Below, in pieces: positions 42,798-51,474 of a DNA stretch of 64,000 bases. Source of the DNA: JANJUB01 sp031386985 (GTDB taxonomy: Bacteria > Armatimonadota > Fimbriimonadia > Fimbriimonadales > Fimbriimonadaceae); NCBI GenBank assembly GCA_031386985.1, contig JANNCV010000044.1, positions 124,001 through 188,000 of the forward strand, read 5' to 3'. The notes below the pieces were generated by a model. It worked only from the letters and a program-made list of their open reading frames with translations. It ran no database searches and was not told the DNA's origin. The position numbers and the translations under genes were made by a program. How positions within the stretch are numbered: the stretch's first letter is position 1; every line of letters begins with the position of its first letter.

Positions 42798-44038
42798 CAG
42801 AGTGTGCCTCCAGCTATGACGCGAGTAAACGTCTTTACTACGGCCCGATCAAACTGCGTTCCGCTACATCGGTCCAACTCCGTTATCGCCTGCTCTGGAG
42901 TCATCGGATCGCGGTAGGAGCGTTTATCACGGCCCTCAGCTCCGCCTGTCATCGCATCATAAGCGTCAACAACGGCGATGATTTTGCTCTCAATTGGAAT
43001 CTGAGAATCACGCAGCTGGTCCGGATAGCCCGTTCCGTCCGGTCTTTCGTGGTGGTGGCGAATCCATCGCTTCATTTCCTGGAACTCGGCGACCGGCATC
43101 AGAATTTTTTCTCCAAACTCAGAGTGAAGCTTTACGTGCTCAAACTCCTCGGCGGTCAGCTTAGCGGGCTTATCGAGGATGTCTTCATCAATGGCGATCT
43201 TGCCCAGATCATGCAAAATGGCGGCCTCTCGAACAAGGCGGGCGCGTTTTGTTCCGAGGCCAAGGCGTAGAGCCACTTCTTCCGAGGCAAGGGCAACTCG
43301 GGCGAGGTGGCGATGAGTGTAGGGATGGGCGCGTTGCAGCATCATGGCGAGCGTGGTGATGGCTTCGTAATAAGTGTTTCCTACCGCGGCTTGGGATTTC
43401 ACGATGGCTCGGATACCCAAAACCGGTCCCAAAGCTAACGGCAGAGCCCAGGCGGCATCACGCCAAGCAAGGCTCCCCACCGCAACGGCGAGCAGGCAAT
43501 ACACCATAAGAGGCATCGCCGCTCGGCGAACGAGGGCGTCAAGATCAAGAGGGTGGCGGCCCGCCTCAAGCCAATTCACTAAAAGTAAGTTAGTCATTCC
43601 GTGAATCAACGTAAAGATCAGGGCCTGCATCATCGCGCCCGTCAAACTCTCGCCAGGAACGAGCGACATGATGGCGCCGCCAAAAAAAACGGCAATCGCC
43701 CCATTGGAGAGGCTAACGGTGCGAAGATATCCAGCGTGAGGATCACGGGCTTGATTCAAGGCGGCCGAAGCCGCTACTCCGACCGCGATATCAGCAATAA
43801 TCGCGCCGGGCACCCCCGCCACTACCGCCATTCCCGCAATAAAGGGCAACGAGAATGTCACAAGAATGCCACGGCGATGAAACTGAACGGGCAGAAATTC
43901 GGTTATCAAGGCGAGCATCGGCAAGACGAGCCAAGCCAATGCGGGATCGCGAATTGGAAAAATGAAGAGTGCGCCTAGCGCACAGGTGATCCCCGCGAGT
44001 ATCAGCACCAACGGTGCGCGATCGTTACGGGTCCGCAT
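42797..44038 (-). CDS. Membrane HD-GYP domain protein (predicted c-di-GMP phosphodiesterase)
   Basis: The N-terminal about 190 residues form a membrane sensor with several helices (VLILAGITCALGALFIF, FIAGMAVVAGVPGAIIADIAVGVAA, ALIFTLIHGMTNLLLVNW). The HD-GYP domain starts at about 230. REAAILHDLGKIAI has the HD metal ligands, HHHERPDGTGYPDQL is the GYP motif, and IIAVVDAYDAMTGG follows. Such proteins hydrolyse cyclic di-GMP to GMP and lower its level, promoting motility. The gene heads a minus-strand run of five genes and is preceded by a TATAAT box and a perfect palindrome. It is coupled to the degenerate HD protein. Confidence 0.92.
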   Translation of the reverse strand: MRTRNDRAPLVLILAGITCALGALFIFPIRDPALAWLVLPMLALITEFLPVQFHRRGILVTFSLPFIAGMAVVAGVPGAIIADIAVGVAASAALNQARDPHAGYLRTVSLSNGAIAVFFGGAIMSLVPGESLTGAMMQALIFTLIHGMTNLLLVNWLEAGRHPLDLDALVRRAAMPLMVYCLLAVAVGSLAWRDAAWALPLALGPVLGIRAIVKSQAAVGNTYYEAITTLAMMLQRAHPYTHRHLARVALASEEVALRLGLGTKRARLVREAAILHDLGKIAIDEDILDKPAKLTAEEFEHVKLHSEFGEKILMPVAEFQEMKRWIRHHHERPDGTGYPDQLRDSQIPIESKIIAVVDAYDAMTGGAEGRDKRSYRDPMTPEQAITELDRCSGTQFDRAVVKTFTRVIAGGTL

Positions 44039-44068
44039 AGATAGCTTCCCTGCCCATATAATATTCCT

Positions 44069-44100
44069 GTGTTCAAATCCGTTTGAACACCTCTATTATA
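44069..44100 (-). promoter_or_regulatory. HD-GYP promoter with operator-like palindrome
   Basis: On the minus strand TATAAT (44100-44095) is followed by a perfect inverted repeat GTGTTCAAA-N4-TTTGAACAC (44090-44069), where the transcription start would be. A weak TTTCTA lies 18 bp upstream of the -10. The dyad ends 30 nt before the ATG. Its position suggests a repressor site; a 5' RNA hairpin is the alternative. A TATAAT (44057-44062) also lies on the plus strand but has no fitting -35. Confidence 0.6.
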
Positions 44101-44186
44101 GCGAGACGGATCGCGAAATAGAAAGGGTGGCAAAGAAAATTGCGGGGAAACGCGATTAATTTTTCAAGAAGAAGTACACTTATCGT

Positions 44187-44570
44187 ATGGCTCTTCCTCC
44201 GCACATTCCCCTTGCTGTAAAGATTTTCCCGCACCTCGTTGAATGTGCGAACGAAGGCAAGAGAACGAACACCGATCAGATGTGCGCGTTCGTCGGGGGC
44301 AAAACCCGCTTGTTCAGCCGCTCATTAGCGTGGATTCGAGATACGATCTGTATGGAGCATAACCTGCCTCCAATTACGGCACTCGTGCAAAACACGGGGA
44401 AGGACACTCCCTCTAACAGTTTTTCGCCGACCCAACTCGCCTTGCTCAAGAAGGAGGAGTATGATCAACTACGCGCGGATACGCTGGCGTTAGTTTATGC
44501 CTATCCAAGTTGGACCGCCGTTGGCGATCGCCTTCAGAAGATGTTCGAAGACACGATTCCAGCAAGCTAA
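44187..44570 (+). CDS. Small protein of unknown function
   Basis: The 127-residue protein has the pattern LVECANEGKRTNTDQMCAFVG, SLAWIRDTICMEHNLPPITALVQNTGKDTP and a C-terminal WTAVGDRLQKMF. The central 'helix ... C-x-x-x-x-LPPLT-x-LV-x-N-x-x-G' motif is seen, from memory, in small domains linked to HNH or restriction-type proteins, but I cannot name it with certainty. It appears cytosolic and has no membrane segment. The ATG at 44187 has GAAGAAG about 10 nt in front. It is divergent from the HD-GYP operon and its end overlaps hutU by 4 bp. Confidence 0.7.
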   Translation: MALPPHIPLAVKIFPHLVECANEGKRTNTDQMCAFVGGKTRLFSRSLAWIRDTICMEHNLPPITALVQNTGKDTPSNSFSPTQLALLKKEEYDQLRADTLALVYAYPSWTAVGDRLQKMFEDTIPAS

Positions 44571-46213
44571 CCCTGGCTCATTGGGATTTCGATTGCGTTC
44601 GCATGGGCAAATGCCTGCGCTTCTTCGTAGCCTGCGTCCGCGTGTCGGATGACGCCCATGCCGGGGTCGCTGGTTAGGACCCTTTCCAGCCGCCGGTCCA
44701 TCATTTTCGTTCCATCGGCGACCACGACCATTCCGGCGTGCTGCGAATAGCCGATCCCAACTCCGCCGCCATTGTGGATCGAAACCCAAGAGGCGCCTGC
44801 GGCAGTATTCACCATCGCGTTGAGCAGGGCCCAATCGGCGACGGCGTCGCTGCCATCCTTCATCGCCTCGGTTTCGCGGTTCGGCGAGGCGACTGATCCG
44901 CAATCAAGGTGATCTCGACCGATCACGATGGGGGCGCTAATCTCGCCATTTCGCACCAAATCGTTGATGGCCAGCCCCATTTCTGCCCGCTCTCCGTACC
45001 CCAGCCAGCAAATGCGAGAGGGTAAGCCCTGAAATTGAATTCTGGCTTTAGCTTTGTTCATCCAGCGGTTCAAGTTCTTGTTTTCGGGGAACAGTTCGAG
45101 CGCGAGCCTGTCCGTTCGCGCGATATCGGCGGGATCGCCGGAAAGCGCGGCCCAGCGGAAGGGGCCCTTCCCTTCGCAAAAGAGAGGGCGTATATATTCG
45201 GGGACGAAGCCCTTGATTTCAAACGCATCCTTGCATCCGGCTTCGAGAGCGAACGCGCGGATGTTATTCCCGTAATCAAAAGTGATCGCCCCAGCTCGCT
45301 TCAGGGCTAGCATTCCCTCGACGTGAATAGCCATCGAATCTTTGCTTCGCCTCACGTATTCGGCCGGGTTTGTTCTCCTCAACTCCGCTGCTTCCTTTAG
45401 GGAAAGCCCGGCGGGAACATAGCCGTTTAGGGGGTCGTGGGCACTTGTCTGATCGCTAAGAACAGCGGGCACGATCCCCCGCCGGGCCATTTCCGGGATA
45501 ATTTCGGCGCAGTTCCCAACCAATCCCACCGAGATCGGATATCTCGCTTCTAACATTGAAAGCGCTTCATCTAGTGACCAGGCGATATGATCGCAATAGC
45601 CATTTGAAATTCGCTTTTCAATTCTTGAAGGATCTACGTCTATTCCCAGGAAGGCGGCTCCGTTCATCGTAGCGGCCAAAGGCTGAGCCCCACCCATACC
45701 GCCCATTCCGCCGCTCACAACGAGCTTGCCCTCAAGTGAACCGCCAAAATCGCGATCGGCACAGGCGGCAAATGTTTCGAAAGTGCCTTGGACAATGCCC
45801 TGCGATCCGATGTAAATCCAGGAACCTGCCGTCATCTGCCCATACATCATCAGCCCCTTGGCTTCAAGATCGTTGAAATGCTCCCAGTTGGACCACTTGC
45901 CCACCAAGTTTGAGTTCGCAATGAGAACCCGCGGCGCCTCTTCGTGAGTTCGAAAGATTCCGACGGGCTTGCCCGATTGAACCAGTAGGGTTTCATCGTT
46001 TTCCAAAGACTGCAGGGAGCGCACAATCGCGTGAAAGCAATCCCAATTCCGAGCCGCCTTGCCCGTTCCTCCGTAAACGACCAAGTCATCCGGTCGTTCC
46101 GCGACTTCGGGGTCGAGGTTGTTGTGAAGCATCCGCAGGGCCGCCTCTTGATGCCAACCTTTGCAAGAAATCGTATTGCCTCGCGGTGCCTTCATACTCA
46201 AATTATGGGTCAT
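44567..46213 (-). CDS. hutU: Urocanate hydratase
   Basis: HutU converts urocanate to 4-imidazolone-5-propionate in histidine degradation and binds NAD+ tightly. The sequence is typical along its length: MKAPRGNTISCKGW, LRMLHNNLDPEVAERPDDLVVYGGTGKAARNW, MTAGSWIYIGSQGIVQGT, LVVSGGMGGMGGAQPLA (NAD-binding glycine loop), GYVPAGLS and SWVSIHNGGGVGIGYSQHAGMV. I start at the ATG at 46213 (548 residues; family about 550) that overlaps the end of tgt; another ATG at 46195 is possible. The open frame extends further back into tgt but without family similarity. Other hut genes are not in the window, which is unusual for this pathway. Confidence 0.96.
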   Translation of the reverse strand: MTHNLSMKAPRGNTISCKGWHQEAALRMLHNNLDPEVAERPDDLVVYGGTGKAARNWDCFHAIVRSLQSLENDETLLVQSGKPVGIFRTHEEAPRVLIANSNLVGKWSNWEHFNDLEAKGLMMYGQMTAGSWIYIGSQGIVQGTFETFAACADRDFGGSLEGKLVVSGGMGGMGGAQPLAATMNGAAFLGIDVDPSRIEKRISNGYCDHIAWSLDEALSMLEARYPISVGLVGNCAEIIPEMARRGIVPAVLSDQTSAHDPLNGYVPAGLSLKEAAELRRTNPAEYVRRSKDSMAIHVEGMLALKRAGAITFDYGNNIRAFALEAGCKDAFEIKGFVPEYIRPLFCEGKGPFRWAALSGDPADIARTDRLALELFPENKNLNRWMNKAKARIQFQGLPSRICWLGYGERAEMGLAINDLVRNGEISAPIVIGRDHLDCGSVASPNRETEAMKDGSDAVADWALLNAMVNTAAGASWVSIHNGGGVGIGYSQHAGMVVVADGTKMMDRRLERVLTSDPGMGVIRHADAGYEEAQAFAHANAIEIPMSQG

Positions 46214-47315
46214 AGGTCGAGGCGACCGCCGGGAGTTGCCCGGATGGTATCGCCGCTCGGATTTGCTCCATGAGTCGGGCGTAAAAGGCGAGGTTGTGCA
46301 AACTGGCGAGCCGTGCTCCGAGGGGCTCACCCGCTTTGAAGAGGTGCCTCAGATAGGCGGCTGAATAGCGCTCAGTGGCGGGGAAAATGGATAAGGGATC
46401 AACCGGGCCTTGATGCTCGGCCCACTTTTTGTTAAGGATGTTGATCCGACCGTTCATGGTGTAGAGAGCATGATGTCGAGCCATCCGAGTTGGCAAAACG
46501 CAATCGAAAAGATCTACGCCGCACGCAACGGCATGCAAAATGTCCTCGGGATGCCCAACTCCCATCAGGTAGCGAGGCTTGTTCTCTGGCAGCAGCGGGG
46601 CGGTGTGTTGAACCACCGGGTATTGCATTTCTGTCGGCTCGCCGACGCTTACCCCACCAATGGCGAAACCATCAAAGTCCAAGCTTGAGATGGCTCCGGC
46701 GGACTCGGTACGCAGGTCTTCGTGGACTCCGCCCTGGACAATGCCAAAGACGGCTTGTCCTTCTCTTCTTGCCGCAAGGTTACGCGGTGCCCATCTGTGA
46801 GTTTGATTCATCGCCTGGGTTGCCTCGTCGCGGGAACAGGGGTAAGGAGGGCAGACGTCGAGGGCCATGGAAACATCAACTCCCAGGCGCGCCTGGATTT
46901 CAATCGCTCTTTCAGGCGAGAGGAACATTGCCGAGCCATCCAGGTGAGACTTAAACGAAACCCCTTCATCGGTGATCTTTCGCATTTTTGAAAGAGACAT
47001 CACCTGATATCCACCGGAATCCGTGAGGATTCCACCTTTCCAACTCATGAACTCGTGCAAGCCACCGAATCGCTCAATCAGCTCAGAACCGGGGCGCAGT
47101 TCGAGGTGATAAGTATTAGAAAGGATGAGCTCGAATCCGAGGGCCTCAAGGTCTTCAGAACCCACGGTTTTCACCGTCCCTTGGGTCCCTACGGGCATGA
47201 AAGCGGGGGTTTCAACTGCTCCGTGAGGCGTATGCAATCGGCCCCGGCGCGCTTTTGTATGGGGACAAACCGACAAAAGCTCAAATCGGATTGACATGGG
47301 CCTAGGTTGTACCAC
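46203..47315 (-). CDS. tgt: tRNA-guanine transglycosylase lacking the zinc-site cysteines
   Basis: Bacterial Tgt swaps G34 in tRNAs with GUN anticodons for preQ1 on the way to queuosine. Length 370 fits. The TIM barrel has GTQGTVKTV, ILTDSGGYQVMSL (general acid/base Asp), FAIGGVSVGEP (preQ1 recognition) and LFDCVLPTRMARH (nucleophile Asp), so catalytic residues are kept. The zinc motif DPECxCxxC, expected at about 306-314, reads DPLSIFPATERYS: S309, F311 and T314 stand where the three cysteines belong, while the fourth ligand H340 (SLHN) is kept. The reading frame is clean through this region. The end overlaps hutU. The protein either folds without zinc or holds it otherwise. Confidence 0.93.
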   Translation of the reverse strand: MVQPRPMSIRFELLSVCPHTKARRGRLHTPHGAVETPAFMPVGTQGTVKTVGSEDLEALGFELILSNTYHLELRPGSELIERFGGLHEFMSWKGGILTDSGGYQVMSLSKMRKITDEGVSFKSHLDGSAMFLSPERAIEIQARLGVDVSMALDVCPPYPCSRDEATQAMNQTHRWAPRNLAARREGQAVFGIVQGGVHEDLRTESAGAISSLDFDGFAIGGVSVGEPTEMQYPVVQHTAPLLPENKPRYLMGVGHPEDILHAVACGVDLFDCVLPTRMARHHALYTMNGRINILNKKWAEHQGPVDPLSIFPATERYSAAYLRHLFKAGEPLGARLASLHNLAFYARLMEQIRAAIPSGQLPAVASTYDP

Positions 47316-47350
47316 TCAAGGCCCTTGCCATATCTCCTTCTCGCGCGCGA

Positions 47351-49873
47351 TTAGCCGCCGAAATTAAACGATAACTCCAGATCAAATCCGCTTGAGCGAT
47401 AGGCACCGCTCGAAGAAAGCGCATCCAGATTTGTCACGTTTCGCAACTTATAGGATCCGATGAGCGAAATATTGCGGTAGATCTGGTGCTCGTAGAATAG
47501 ACCAGCATAAGATTCGTTTTGGGGAAGATAGCCGGTGGTTCTGCCCAGGTTGAAGCGTACACTTGCAGTTTGGCGTTCAGTTATTCGATAGCCGAAGAAC
47601 CCGTCTACCGCAATCACGTTTTGGGCAAATGTGCCGCCGCCCGAAAGGAGGGCGTTCAGACCCAGATGGTAGTTCCACTTGGGTCCAAACTTGCCAACTA
47701 AGCGACCGTCGAAATTTAGGGCGTTTGATTTGAAGGGGGAATCGAGGTAGCGAGTAGCCGATTGGTCAAGATTGAAGGACATGAAATGACCACGGCCCAA
47801 GTCATAATCCGCGCCTAGCCCAAAGGAAAATGTGTCGGTATTTGATGCCACCGATCCTGCCGTTCTAATGGTCTGGATGCGACCGTCCACAGTCAATCGT
47901 TCAGAGGGCCTCCAGTTCGCGCTCGCATGATAGATTCGGTAATCCGAGAAGCCCGAGAGAGGTGCGGTGCCGAGCGATCCCGAGCTGAAACCATTTCCGC
48001 CAAACCCGGTGCCGAGTGTGCCCGTAAAACCCGCGAGAGTTGCCAGTTGGCCGGAACGGCTATCGGCGGCGGCAAGTTTGAGCCTAAACTTATCGGTGGG
48101 TTGATAACTGGCGTTGAGTGATACATCGCGGCCCGTACCAGACTCCCCCGCAAACCGAGTTCGGTTGATGCTAGCTAGCCAATCAAACTGCCACTGCTTG
48201 CTTGATGCATAGGTCGCATCGAACTTTAGGCTCTGCATGCTAAGTTTTTTGACGGACGTATCCGTTACCTGCCCAAGTTGATTTTGGAGGCCATAACGCG
48301 CCGTCATCTTGCCCTTCGTTTGGCTGTACGATAAGCTAGTGGAGTCAAGTTTGGTCTCGTTTCCGGTTCTTTGCACTCCGGTTCTGACATGCTCCGCCGT
48401 CCAGCCTTGGCCTTTGTCGTTGAGTCTGGCAACTGAGCCACGGGTTACCGTCTCACGAGCTTGGTCAAAGGTCACCCCACTCAGCGCCGATCCGATGCGA
48501 CTGCTAACAGAGGCGTTTTTGTGGTCGAAGTTGTACCTGAGCCCCTTCTTCAGATAGTTCGCTCCAATATCCCAAGCTTTCTCGTTGCGATTGAAACCGC
48601 GGGTCTCGACGCTGATAAAGTCGTCGGGCACATCGCGCATTCCCGCTCTGATCTTCAATCCTCCCGATTCGTAGCTTCCCTGAACGCCCTTAGCGGTGCC
48701 GGAAAGAGGGGTAACGGCGCTGTCCAACGAGCCGGTTGCCTGGCTAAAAAGGAGGTAGCCCCGGCCGTTAAGCGGCAGGCGATAATCCACCCCGATCACG
48801 CGCCGATCTCCTTCGCCAAGAGAAGTCGGTTTTGGGAAGTACACGACGTCAACAAGGCTCGTAGTTGGAATAAACCGACGGAAATAGAAAACACTCTTGT
48901 TGTTGGTGTCGAAGTAGTAATCGGCCCCTTCAACTTGCAGTATCCCGTCAACGCGAATCGTGGTTGGAAAGGCGGCTGTATTGAGCGGTTCAAACTGCAA
49001 GAAGTACGGCGTCCCGGCGGCCCCGAAACCTTCAAACTGTTCGAGGCGGCTACTGAGCCCTCCGCTTCCGCGGGCCTTTTGTTCGATTGCGGTGAGACCG
49101 AGACGACCGCCTTTGCCGAAGTCATAACTCAAACCTGCTCCGGTGACATCGCCCTTGCTTGAGTTGAAATCGAACGCTTCGTACGTTACGGTGATCGTGC
49201 TTGTTGGTGAGATTATTCGGCTTCGGAAGTCAATCCGCCCCACCTCGTAATCCATCGCGTAATCAACGCCTCGCTGCATCAAGACCCCATCAACCATAAC
49301 TTGTTCTGATTCGACGACCAGTTGGCTGTTCTGCAAATAATAAGGCCCGGAGCTGTTGGCACCTTGGAAACTGATGGTTCTTGCGCTTCCCTTTGTTTCG
49401 GTCTTGAGAAGTTTTGCGGTGAAGCGACCGCTTTTGAATCCCACGGCAGCGCCCTTCATATTCCGATTCACGCTGGCAAAAGCATTTGTATTCAGCAGGG
49501 TCCCCGTGATGTCCCCGGCTTCTACACTAAATGGACCTTTGTTGAAATCGAGCTTAACACGCTGAGCCTGGGGGTCGCGAAAGCGATTATCGGTGAGGGT
49601 GAAATCGAAATCAAACATCCCCAAAACTTTGCGACCCGTGAAGCTAACCGCACCCGTATCCGTGAACTGATCGCCTCCGCGCCCGTAATAGGTGAGGGAG
49701 TTGAAGGCATCAGAGTCGCCCGTAACCGAATGGGCATGAAAGGCGAGCTGACGGTAACCACCAATTTGAATGCGCTTGATAAGTTCACGATCTAGCCACC
49801 GAAAAATACCACCGGGCTGGGCGGATGCAGTGGTAACTGCGGCAAAAACGGCAAAGCAAGCGAGTCGGCGCAT
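47351..49873 (-). CDS. Large outer-membrane beta-barrel protein
   Basis: A signal peptide (MRRLACFAVFAAVTTASAQ) leads into an 840-residue protein full of alternating amphipathic strands with Gly/aromatic turns, up to the C-terminal strand SSGFDLELSFNFGG, as expected for an outer-membrane barrel. The middle has two copies of a pattern 'Y-Y/F-L-Q ... VxVDGxLxxxGxDYxxDxxxGxIxF ... I/L-P-T-S' (about 180-240 and 285-345: VMVDGVLMQRGVDYAMDY, IRVDGILQVEGADYYFDT), a repeat module seen in large surface proteins of other diderms. The N-terminal GGYRQLAFHAHSVTGDSDAF may be a plug-like part. Transport or surface function is unknown. A 178 bp gap with tRNA-Cys lies upstream. Confidence 0.85.
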   Translation of the reverse strand: MRRLACFAVFAAVTTASAQPGGIFRWLDRELIKRIQIGGYRQLAFHAHSVTGDSDAFNSLTYYGRGGDQFTDTGAVSFTGRKVLGMFDFDFTLTDNRFRDPQAQRVKLDFNKGPFSVEAGDITGTLLNTNAFASVNRNMKGAAVGFKSGRFTAKLLKTETKGSARTISFQGANSSGPYYLQNSQLVVESEQVMVDGVLMQRGVDYAMDYEVGRIDFRSRIISPTSTITVTYEAFDFNSSKGDVTGAGLSYDFGKGGRLGLTAIEQKARGSGGLSSRLEQFEGFGAAGTPYFLQFEPLNTAAFPTTIRVDGILQVEGADYYFDTNNKSVFYFRRFIPTTSLVDVVYFPKPTSLGEGDRRVIGVDYRLPLNGRGYLLFSQATGSLDSAVTPLSGTAKGVQGSYESGGLKIRAGMRDVPDDFISVETRGFNRNEKAWDIGANYLKKGLRYNFDHKNASVSSRIGSALSGVTFDQARETVTRGSVARLNDKGQGWTAEHVRTGVQRTGNETKLDSTSLSYSQTKGKMTARYGLQNQLGQVTDTSVKKLSMQSLKFDATYASSKQWQFDWLASINRTRFAGESGTGRDVSLNASYQPTDKFRLKLAAADSRSGQLATLAGFTGTLGTGFGGNGFSSGSLGTAPLSGFSDYRIYHASANWRPSERLTVDGRIQTIRTAGSVASNTDTFSFGLGADYDLGRGHFMSFNLDQSATRYLDSPFKSNALNFDGRLVGKFGPKWNYHLGLNALLSGGGTFAQNVIAVDGFFGYRITERQTASVRFNLGRTTGYLPQNESYAGLFYEHQIYRNISLIGSYKLRNVTNLDALSSSGAYRSSGFDLELSFNFGG

Positions 49874-49937
49874 GATGAAATTGGAACGTCAACCCATTAG
49901 ACCGCTTAAAGCAGCGTGGCAGTTCTAGAAAGTTCTT

Positions 49938-50013
49938 TGGAGGCGCCGAGCAGATTCGAACTGCTGCATAAAGCTTTTGCAGAGCCTCCCCTTAGCCACT
50001 TGGGTACGGCGCC
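49938..50013 (-). tRNA. tRNA-Cys(GCA)
   Basis: On the minus strand the acceptor stem GGCGCCG (50013-50007) pairs with CGGCGCC (49948-49942), the anticodon loop reads CTGCAAA with GCA, and the T-arm is GCAGTTCGAATCTGC. The discriminator is U, as is standard for tRNA-Cys, and the CCA end is encoded (49940-49938). Confidence 0.97.
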
Positions 50014-50051
50014 ATTCCAAAGATGATTTTACCCCGGCTGGACAGCCAACC

Positions 50052-50819
50052 TCAAAACCGTAAAGACAAGCAACTCAGCCCGCCATCCATCTTCTGAAAT
50101 TCGCTCATCTCGAGCAAGAGAAGGTTGCAACCTCGCGACCGTAGCTTTGTTTCTAATTTTTCATAACCCGCGGCAAAGAGAATTTTTCCGTTGATAGCTA
50201 CCGCGTTTGCGGCGTAAGTGCTGTCTTCGTCGGGAGACGCAACTTCAACCAGAGCTAACGCGTCGTGCTGAGCCAACTCACGGTTAGCGATCACGAGGCT
50301 TTCGTCAATAAACGTGAGCCCGCTCTTGAGGTGGAGTAAGCCCTTGGAGTGGCGAATATCCACGGTTTTCGTTTCAAAATCGTGAGCCCGAAGGATTTCC
50401 GAAAGTTGCCGAGCCCCTTCCTCGTTCGTGCGATGCGATAGGCCGACCAGAAAGGTTTGACCCATTTGGCAAACATCCCCTCCATCGAGCGTACCGGGAG
50501 ATTCAATTCGACCAATCACAGAGCCCAGATTCGGTTCAATAAAGGCGACTTCCCCCTTGCGCTCGGGCGCCCCGGGATTCGTCAATATGAATCCGTCGCG
50601 GATCGCAATGGCAACATCCTCAACAAACGTGGAATCTGGATAAGCGTCTTCGCCCGGGAGTTCGGTGATGGTAAGGCCGAGAGACTGAAGCGCCGCTACA
50701 TAAGCAGCGTGCTGAACCAACGCCAACTCAAAATCGGGGGCACCGAGGCCGGCAGATGTTAATCCTTGAGCAAACGAGGGGCAAGGCGGGCGAACAAACG
50801 CCCGGCTAAACTGTGCCAC
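50052..50819 (-). CDS. Dimethylarginine dimethylaminohydrolase (DDAH)-type guanidino hydrolase
   Basis: The 255-residue protein belongs to the pentein (amidinotransferase) fold. DDAH-type motifs appear in order: DSTFVEDVAIAI, SPGTLDGGDVCQMGQTFLVGLSHRTN, HLKSGLTFID (catalytic His region) and the C-terminal MDGGLSCLSLRF with nucleophilic C250. The reaction is hydrolysis of dimethylarginine to citrulline and dimethylamine, or of a related guanidino compound. Translation starts at a GTG directly abutting the stop of rplK (TAAGTG, no gap), so it is coupled to the ribosomal protein gene, an odd partner. Substrate is inferred. Confidence 0.9.
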   Translation of the reverse strand: MAQFSRAFVRPPCPSFAQGLTSAGLGAPDFELALVQHAAYVAALQSLGLTITELPGEDAYPDSTFVEDVAIAIRDGFILTNPGAPERKGEVAFIEPNLGSVIGRIESPGTLDGGDVCQMGQTFLVGLSHRTNEEGARQLSEILRAHDFETKTVDIRHSKGLLHLKSGLTFIDESLVIANRELAQHDALALVEVASPDEDSTYAANAVAINGKILFAAGYEKLETKLRSRGCNLLLLEMSEFQKMDGGLSCLSLRF

Positions 50820-51245
50820 TTACTCTTCGACGCGGACGCCCATCGAGCGAGCGGAGCCGGCTACGATTCGGATTGCCATTTCCTCATCTTCCGTGTTAAG
50901 GTCGGCCATTTTCTTGCGGGCAACTTCGAGAAGCTTCTCGCGGTTAAGGGTTCCGGCTTTATCGGTCTTGGGGTTTGCTGCCCCTTTCGTGATGCCCGCG
51001 GCCTGCTTAATAAGGTCGGTCATCAGCGGTTGTTTGACGACGAACGAGTAAGAACGGTCGCTGTAAACCAGAATTTCAACGGGCAACATAAAGCCCATTT
51101 GGGGGGCCGTCATTTCGTTGAACTTCTTCAAAAACTCCATCATATTGATGCCAGCCTGACCGAGGGCGGGGCCAACGGGAGGAGCGGGAGTGCCTTTACC
51201 GGCGGGAATATTGAGCTTGATAACGCTTGTAATCTGCTTTGCCAT
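50820..51245 (-). CDS. rplK: Ribosomal protein L11
   Basis: L11 is part of the GTPase-associated centre of the 50S subunit. From the ATG at 51245 the protein starts MAKQITSVIKLNIPAGKGTPAPPVGPALGQAGINMMEF, the canonical L11 N-domain, and the C-terminal rRNA-binding domain has TDKAGTLNREKLLEVARKKMADL and IVAGSARSMGV. The 141-residue length is normal; an in-frame extension to 51296 is not supported. In most bacteria rplK follows secE-nusG and precedes rplA; here it lies alone, with a divergent pilin gene upstream and the DDAH gene directly fused by position. Confidence 0.97.
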   Translation of the reverse strand: MAKQITSVIKLNIPAGKGTPAPPVGPALGQAGINMMEFLKKFNEMTAPQMGFMLPVEILVYSDRSYSFVVKQPLMTDLIKQAAGITKGAANPKTDKAGTLNREKLLEVARKKMADLNTEDEEMAIRIVAGSARSMGVRVEE

Positions 51246-51474
51246 GAGTGTAAACCTAAAACTTGATTGGTTCAAGGGAAGAGAGGGAAGCATCAAGCCC
51301 GAACCGAGTTGAACGCGTAGTTTACCCGTTTTGAGGCTAATCCATCTGCGCCAAAGATAGCCATTTCTATTCCTTCGGAAATCTGCGCGGCAACTTGAAC
51401 GCGACTCAAATGGTTAAGAATCCGTCAGATTTAGTTTGATGAATCGAAGGGCTCCACCCGTCAATATATATAGA

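Noticed and set aside
44057..44062. TATAAT on the plus strand as promoter of the gene at 44187
   Set aside because: No -35 box lies 16-18 bp upstream, and the hexamer is about 125 nt from the start codon; it is more likely incidental to the minus-strand promoter region.
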